A stretch of 20,897 nucleotides of DNA from WGOA01 sp964429745 (GTDB lineage Bacteria > Bacteroidota > Bacteroidia > Chitinophagales > BACL12), in assembly GCA_964429745.1 (NCBI GenBank), contig CAYSDI010000064.1:1-20897 (forward strand). The letters run 5' to 3'. Of this stretch, positions 16,374 to 20,897 are shown one piece after another; within the stretch, counting starts at the first letter, position 1; every line of letters begins with the position of its first letter. A program made the translations under genes and the position numbers. Below the pieces are notes generated by a model, which ran no database searches, was not told the origin of the DNA, and saw nothing but the letters and a program-made list of their open reading frames with translations.

Positions 16374-18401
16374 TCAATACCAGAAACGCCAATCGACTTG
16401 TAGCACAAACCCCCGGTTGGGCATCGGATAATTCGGGGTCTGGTACCAGCCGGGCGCAAACAACCCCTGCGCCAGATTAACCCCTTTGATCATGATTCGC
16501 GCGCGGTCAATGATGGCCGAAAAGAACAAATCCACTACCGGGTAGGTATCCGGGGTGGCGGAATTTTGCAAATAGAACGCTGCCGTCAATGGATTCCAAG
16601 CATCTGCGGTGTACTCGCTTTGAAAACGCACATCGGTGCCTATGCGAGCAAACAGCGCATTCTCAAAAAAGAATCCTTCATAATAAAAGCTATGTCGCCC
16701 AACATACAGCGGCAAATTTATGACCGCAGACCCGGTGTGTTGCAGCGCTACCGTGTTGTCCAGGTGCCAATTCCCCAGTTGAAAATCCTGGCGCAGCAGG
16801 GCCTGCCAAATGTAAGTTTGACCATTGACTTGCGCAGGTTGAGCAGACTCGTCCCAATACAACAGGTTTTGAACCTGGTGCACCTTCACAACCCAATCCA
16901 TGCCCGCGCTTTTATGTTGGTACCGCAATTCCGGAATCAGTCGTCGTTCGGCATCCAGATTGAGCTCCCAGAAGTACGGCGCGGAGAAAAAGAAGTCCTG
17001 CTGCTCACTGGGCTGGAAACGCTGGGCGGTTAATCCGAGCGAAAGGCGCTGTTGCTCCGTGCGAACGCCGAGCCGCAACCCCGCATCCAATTCGCCAAAA
17101 CGATTGCCGAGGAAATCAGCCGTTGCAAAGGGATGAACACCGCGCAGCGTATCACCCGGCCGCGGGCTGCCCGGCAACCACCGGACGCTGCCCTGGGCCA
17201 GTACATCCTGCAGGCTCCGAAATCCGGCTGTTTGCTGCACCCGATCCCAGCGGTGAATAAGCGCTACCTGATAATGCAGGCTCTTGGGCAGAGTATCTGC
17301 TTCGTCCACGCTGGCCAGCCCAATGGTATTTTGGACCCGTTGCAGGGCATATTCCGCCAGCAGGGTATCGGGGAAAAAGAGAAACGGACCATAGTAAGTG
17401 GTATCTGGCTGGGAATCGGTATAAGCCCTTCGATCAGTAGACCATTCCAAACTGTGCCACATTCGCCAACGCGGGTTGACCGGTGTCGCTAACCGGGAAA
17501 GCTGCAGGACCGTGGAATCCTCCACCTGCGTTGAGTCCAAAGGCAGGTAGATGCTGGTATCGGCTGCTGCGGGTCCGGCTGCCCTTCCCCCGAAAAGATG
17601 CTGATGCAGTTGAAACGACTGCCGGCGATGCTCCGTTAAGGCGTCCGCTAATTGCACGGGCGCTGCGTCGCGGGGCGTGAAGCCAAATACGGAATCAATG
17701 GCAGCGCCGCCGTTTTCTTCAGCCGTGACCGCGCTGAACAGGTAGCCTGCGTTGACGCCGTAGCGCCGGTCGCGGGTGCGAAACCAGGCAGAGGTACCCA
17801 AATCGTGCACCCCGGCTTTTTGCTGGTTACTCTGGCCCTCCGAAACCGTGCGCGTGTAATCCAGGCTCACGTTCAAGTTGGGCATGATGTTCTGGGCATG
17901 CCTAAAATTCAGTCGCTGCTGAACCCCCGAGCCCAAGGCATAGCGCAGTTGGGTGTAGGGCTTGTTGACGCGGTAATAGCGCAAACTGTCCGATGGCGTT
18001 TGATAGGGTCGATACGGGTCGTCGGCGAGGTCAATACCGACCGTGCCCCTGGCCTCGTGCCACAGCGATTGGGACGCCTGTCCAATATTGCCCAGCGTTT
18101 GGCGGTCAATTAATCCGAGAAAGGCGGGATCGAAATCCTGAAAGCGTTCAATCCCGGTGTCCAGCGGTAAAAATGCAAACGGCTGCCCGGGCAGAAAATA
18201 ATCCGCGCGGGCGTTCCGGATATCATACTCTATGGTATCCTGCAACAAACTGTCGGCGCCAACTGCCAAGGAATCTTCCAAGAAGGGAAGGCCGGTAGAC
18301 GGGTCAATGGACTGAGCCTGGCTGGAGAAAGAGAAACTGAACACCAGCAAGCCGGTCAGCAGACCAAGTGGCCAAATGAATACCGGCTTCATGCACTTCA
18401 A
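16374..18401 (-). CDS. Putative porin (Porin_10-type outer-membrane beta-barrel)
   Basis: A 675-residue secreted protein. The signal peptide is about 1-30 (hydrophobic LLTGLLVFSFSFSSQAQS). An alternative start at the fourth codon (ATG at 18392) gives the same leader. After a short N-terminal region (about 30-120) the sequence is a long series of amphipathic strands with many Tyr, Arg and Gln residues: LNFRHAQNIMPNLNVSLDYTR, WFRTRDRRYGVNAGYLFS, WRMWHSLEWSTDRRAY, LHYQVALIHRWDR and others. The protein ends in an aromatic residue (VDWRFWY). This matches the Bacteroidota Porin_10 ('putative porin') family; a role in outer-membrane solute diffusion is inferred. Its ATG overlaps the stop of the upstream LVIVD gene by 4 nt (ATGA), so the two are co-translated. 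The hairpin at 16336-16373 follows. Confidence 0.85.
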   Translation of the reverse strand: MKCMKPVFIWPLGLLTGLLVFSFSFSSQAQSIDPSTGLPFLEDSLAVGADSLLQDTIEYDIRNARADYFLPGQPFAFLPLDTGIERFQDFDPAFLGLIDRQTLGNIGQASQSLWHEARGTVGIDLADDPYRPYQTPSDSLRYYRVNKPYTQLRYALGSGVQQRLNFRHAQNIMPNLNVSLDYTRTVSEGQSNQQKAGVHDLGTSAWFRTRDRRYGVNAGYLFSAVTAEENGGAAIDSVFGFTPRDAAPVQLADALTEHRRQSFQLHQHLFGGRAAGPAAADTSIYLPLDSTQVEDSTVLQLSRLATPVNPRWRMWHSLEWSTDRRAYTDSQPDTTYYGPFLFFPDTLLAEYALQRVQNTIGLASVDEADTLPKSLHYQVALIHRWDRVQQTAGFRSLQDVLAQGSVRWLPGSPRPGDTLRGVHPFATADFLGNRFGELDAGLRLGVRTEQQRLSLGLTAQRFQPSEQQDFFFSAPYFWELNLDAERRLIPELRYQHKSAGMDWVVKVHQVQNLLYWDESAQPAQVNGQTYIWQALLRQDFQLGNWHLDNTVALQHTGSAVINLPLYVGRHSFYYEGFFFENALFARIGTDVRFQSEYTADAWNPLTAAFYLQNSATPDTYPVVDLFFSAIIDRARIMIKGVNLAQGLFAPGWYQTPNYPMPNRGFVLQVDWRFWY

Positions 18402-19828
18402 TCGCGGCCCAACTTGACCAATTGTTCACTGAATTGTGCGGCCCCCGATTCCAGGCGAAGCACATAGAGGCCCGTGGCAAGGTCCGCGCCCAATTCCCAA
18501 TCGAGGTTGTTGGCACCGGGTACCAGGTTCAGCGTGCGTTCACGGACCACGCGGCCCTGCATATCGCTGAGGAAAATTCGCCCCTTGACAGCTTCCTGCG
18601 CATGCACCTGCACTGACACACGGTCGGCAAAAGGATTGGGCGAAACGCCTGTGACCTGGAACGACGGTGGCACCACTTCCTGACCCAGGCCCAACCCGTT
18701 GGCCCTAAAGACAAACATACCAAACTGCATGTCGGAGACAATAATCAGGCCGCTGGGCAGGCGTGGATACACCCCCCACGCTCCGCGATAAGACGTGTGG
18801 TCTGTCGGAACATAAGTTTTGTAATGGGCAACATACGTTGGATTCGTCGGGTCGCTCAGGTCGTGAATGTACAAGCCGTCGTGGTAGCAGGCGCTAAACA
18901 AGTAATCGCCGCGAAAGACCGGATTGTGCACAATTGACATCGGATCCACCTCGCTGCCAAAAGTGGACAACACATTGATATCCGTAAGATCACTTACGTC
19001 CAGAACTTTCATCAGGGCACCGTGGTTCTCATCGGCAAACACAAAAATAGGCTCGGTGTCGTGCAACCAGCCGCTGTGGTTATAACCGCGATCGGGGTAG
19101 CTGTCAATGCTGCCCAACACCACCGGGTTGTCCGTATCCGTCCAATCCATAACCAGGATGCGCCCATTGTAGCCGTCGCTCATGTACAAAATATGGTCGC
19201 GCACGTAGCCGTCGTGCACCAGTGTGCCGTCGTTGTAAATGGCCATCAGCGCGGGATTCTCCGGATCGGCCAAGTCATAGATGGCCAGCGACGAGAAGCC
19301 GGGTGCAAACCCAACCAGGAAGCAATAGAGCCGTCCATAGACCGTATCAATAGCTATGTTATGGGTCAGCGAAAGCAAGTCTTTGCTGTCGTACACCACC
19401 GACACCGAATCCGGCAGGTAGCGCAGATCCATAATCTGCAAGGTGGAAATACCGGAACCCTCGTCGCAAACGGCGTACAAATACCCATGGTAATCCTCGA
19501 AATCGCGGTGAATGACCCCCGGGCCACTGTACGCCCCCTGCACGGAATCCACCGGACGGATATTCTCCGGATCGCTGAGGTCAAAAATGTGCGTACCCCA
19601 GCTTGTGCCAATGACACCGTATTCCTTGCCGTCCTGCACGAAGCCCCAACACTCGTTGTACGTATTGGCAAAAACTGTGGATGGAGCAAAGTTGGGGTTG
19701 GTCCAATTGTACAGCAGTTCCAGCGAAGCCGACTGTGCGAAAGCCGGGCTGATCGCTGCCACGAAAAAAAACACGACACCAGCGCGAAAACTCCGCACCA
19801 GGTTGCCAACAAAAGAGGTGGATTCCAT
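18398..19828 (-). CDS. Choice-of-anchor B (LVIVD-repeat) surface protein with T9SS sorting domain
   Basis: A 476-residue precursor from ATG 19828. The signal peptide covers about 1-32 (FRAGVVFFFVAAISPAFAQS). The middle part has repeated beta-propeller-like units, each of the form strand, then DLSDP-type turn: IFDLSDPENI (81-90), AIYDLADPENP (182-192), VMDWTDTDNP (226-235), VLDVSDLTD (275-283) and IHDLSDPTNP (321-330). Motifs such as NECWGFVQDGKEYGVIGTSWGTHIFD belong to the choice-of-anchor B family. The last 80 residues (SPNPFADRV at 396-404, ending VKLGRD) form a T9SS sorting domain, so it is exported and surface-held. Function is unknown; the propeller suggests binding. The start at 19828 sits only a few bases after a perfect -7 box. 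The gene overlaps the porin gene by 4 nt and probably forms an operon with it. Confidence 0.85.
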   Translation of the reverse strand: MESTSFVGNLVRSFRAGVVFFFVAAISPAFAQSASLELLYNWTNPNFAPSTVFANTYNECWGFVQDGKEYGVIGTSWGTHIFDLSDPENIRPVDSVQGAYSGPGVIHRDFEDYHGYLYAVCDEGSGISTLQIMDLRYLPDSVSVVYDSKDLLSLTHNIAIDTVYGRLYCFLVGFAPGFSSLAIYDLADPENPALMAIYNDGTLVHDGYVRDHILYMSDGYNGRILVMDWTDTDNPVVLGSIDSYPDRGYNHSGWLHDTEPIFVFADENHGALMKVLDVSDLTDINVLSTFGSEVDPMSIVHNPVFRGDYLFSACYHDGLYIHDLSDPTNPTYVAHYKTYVPTDHTSYRGAWGVYPRLPSGLIIVSDMQFGMFVFRANGLGLGQEVVPPSFQVTGVSPNPFADRVSVQVHAQEAVKGRIFLSDMQGRVVRERTLNLVPGANNLDWELGADLATGLYVLRLESGAAQFSEQLVKLGRD

Positions 19829-19834
19829 AGACTT

Positions 19835-19842
19835 CAAAAATA
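19835..19842 (-). promoter_or_regulatory. -7 promoter element of the LVIVD-porin operon
   Basis: TATTTTTG on the minus strand matches TAnnTTTG exactly. It ends 6 nt before ATG 19828, so transcripts would be leaderless or nearly so. No good -33 element is seen 17-23 nt upstream. The longer open frame up to 19927 would include it and is rejected. Confidence 0.4.
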
Positions 19843-19933
19843 GCCCCAAAACCTGAGGCGTAGCATAGGGTTGCTCCCCGGCCATAACCGCTGGCAGGGC
19901 AAGCCGTTCAGCCCCGCGCTCCTGCACTACGGT

Positions 19934-20773
19934 CTACTCCGCTTCAGCCACCAAAGCCCGCAAAATGGCCGTCATACGGGGCTCTGCCTGCGACGCCACC
20001 CGGATGACATCTTCCAGGCTGGTTGCCTCTACCGCGGAAGGAGGATACCCACTGTCTGTGATCACTGATATGGCAAAAACCGGAATATCCATTTGTTTGG
20101 CAGCCAAGGCCTCCGGCACGGTACTCATGCCAACCGCATCGCCACCAATGCGGTGCAGGTATTGGTACTCTGAAGCAGTTTCCAATTGCGGTCCCGGCAC
20201 GGATACGTACACTCCCGCAAAGCAACGGATGCCCTTTTCGCCCGCAATTTCCAGCGCGCGGGCAACCATGGCCAGGTCATAGGTACCCAAAGGATCAGGG
20301 AAACGCGGCCCAAACTCCGGCTCATGCGGCCCGCGGAACGGACTCTCAGGCAGCAAATTGATGTGGTCTCGGAGCACCATCAGGTCGCCTTTGCCAATGG
20401 TTTCGCTGAGGCTACCCGCCGCATTGCTCACAAACAGCCTGCGAATGCCCAAAAACTTCATGACCCGGACCGGAAAAACTACTTCCTGCGCGGAATAGCC
20501 TTCGTAATAATGAAAACGTCCCTGCATGGCCACCACCCGCCGCCCGCTCAACCGCCCAAAAAGCAATCGGCCTTTGTGGCTCTCCACGGTAGACACCGGA
20601 AAGTGCGGAATGGCCTCGTAGGAAATTTCTGCTTCTATCTCCATGTCGCCGACCAAACCGCCAAGGCCCGTGCCCAGAATGATGCCAAATTCTGGCTCCG
20701 TTTCAGGCGTTATGCCCGCCCTCTCGCGGATGAACTTTACCGTCTCGTGAACTTTATCGATGACTCGTTGCAC
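19934..20773 (-). CDS. Purine nucleoside phosphorylase (trimeric PNP/MTAP family)
   Basis: A 279-residue cytoplasmic enzyme that splits purine (deoxy)nucleosides with phosphate into base plus (deoxy)ribose 1-phosphate, for salvage. Conserved parts: GIILGTGLGGL (30-40), H66 in VESHKG, GRFHYYEG (85-92, with R86, H88, Y90), VSNAAG (115-120), the DHINLL segment (136-141), GPQLETASEY (194-203, E198) and VGMSTVPE (214-221, M216). D240 in VITDSG is at the position of Asn243 in human PNP. The start is GTG 20773-20771: an in-frame TAA lies three codons upstream and no ATG is available before conserved sequence. It stops with TAG about 105 bp upstream of the LVIVD gene start, with no obvious terminator between them. 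I give no symbol because punA/deoD/pnp naming is inconsistent here. Confidence 0.92.
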   Translation of the reverse strand: MQRVIDKVHETVKFIRERAGITPETEPEFGIILGTGLGGLVGDMEIEAEISYEAIPHFPVSTVESHKGRLLFGRLSGRRVVAMQGRFHYYEGYSAQEVVFPVRVMKFLGIRRLFVSNAAGSLSETIGKGDLMVLRDHINLLPESPFRGPHEPEFGPRFPDPLGTYDLAMVARALEIAGEKGIRCFAGVYVSVPGPQLETASEYQYLHRIGGDAVGMSTVPEALAAKQMDIPVFAISVITDSGYPPSAVEATSLEDVIRVASQAEPRMTAILRALVAEAE

Positions 20774-20897
20774 TGTGTAGTATTAGAAATGTCCTGGAGG
20801 AAATGTTCAAAAACCCGTTGCCAAAATGGTGCTTCAACCGCAAGGTTCGGGGGCGCAAAGTTCGAAATTTTAACGCGTCTGGCATAGTGGGGGGCTA
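20774..20897. other. Upstream region of the phosphorylase gene
   Basis: 124 bp to the window edge. No gene is recognised on either strand. On the minus strand GAACTTTG is one base from TAnnTTTG, and a TTG with 19-nt spacing precedes a weaker GGTTTTTG, but neither is convincing as the promoter. Confidence 0.3.

Noticed and set aside
16226..16459. 77-codon minus-strand frame across the porin 3' end and the ABC upstream gap
   Set aside because: Overlaps the porin gene in another frame and shows no conserved pattern.
19022..19843. 273-codon plus-strand open frame opposite the LVIVD gene
   Set aside because: Shadow; Val/His/Gln-rich product typical of antisense translation.
20186..20887. 233-codon plus-strand open frame opposite the phosphorylase
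   Set aside because: Antisense to well conserved PNP motifs, no family resemblance.

Overview
The window looks like chromosomal DNA from a moderately GC-rich Bacteroidota, most likely Saprospiria/Lewinella-like; that placement is inference from gene content, not a search result. The supporting signs are two secreted proteins with type IX secretion (T9SS) C-terminal sorting domains, a Porin_10-type outer-membrane protein, an ABC permease fused to an M1 peptidase, a secreted protein of the kind usually mislabelled 'asparagine synthetase B' in this phylum, and several promoter boxes fitting the Bacteroidota -7 consensus TAnnTTTG. Shine-Dalgarno motifs are mostly absent, as expected. I see no tRNA, rRNA, CRISPR array, prophage or insertion sequence.

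Layout. 1-515 (-): edge-truncated membrane-anchored helix-hairpin-helix protein. 587-2284 (-): AGCS-family sodium/amino-acid symporter. 2303-2334: strong intrinsic terminator of the next gene. 2442-5399 (-): secreted M36 (fungalysin-like) metallopeptidase with a T9SS tail. 5542-6608 (-): two-gene operon of a 100-residue conserved protein and a PhnP-like metallo-beta-lactamase-fold hydrolase, overlapping by 4 nt. 6679-7311 (+): small outer-membrane beta-barrel protein, divergent from that operon. 7415-8443 (-): ruvB, whose 3' end sits in a 36-bp tandem duplication. 8444-9027: long gap with the ruvB promoter, a perfect 12-bp hairpin and the icd -7 box. 9028-10308 (+): NADP-type isocitrate dehydrogenase. 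10382-11668 (+): secreted amidotransferase-like protein. 11658-11682: convergent terminator. 11732-16220 (-): ABC ATPase plus permease/M1-peptidase fusion. 16374-19828 (-): choice-of-anchor B (LVIVD) surface protein overlapping a Porin_10 protein. 19934-20773 (-): purine nucleoside phosphorylase with a GTG start.

How the genes fit together. Much of the window concerns the envelope: secreted proteolysis (M36), a transporter coupled to a periplasmic peptidase, outer-membrane barrels, a surface beta-propeller-like protein and amino-acid uptake. These would suit a peptide-scavenging heterotroph. Housekeeping genes (ruvB, icd, the phosphorylase) are interspersed. Several reading frames extend upstream of the likely start; I moved starts downstream where a signal peptide, family N-terminus, promoter or terminator showed the extension to be non-coding. 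The least ordinary items are the permease/M1 fusion with an altered zinc-motif spacing, the secreted amidotransferase-like protein, the duplicated ruvB tail, an isolated hairpin upstream of icd, and an aspartate at the purine-recognition position of the phosphorylase. None of these alone amounts to a clearly new system.
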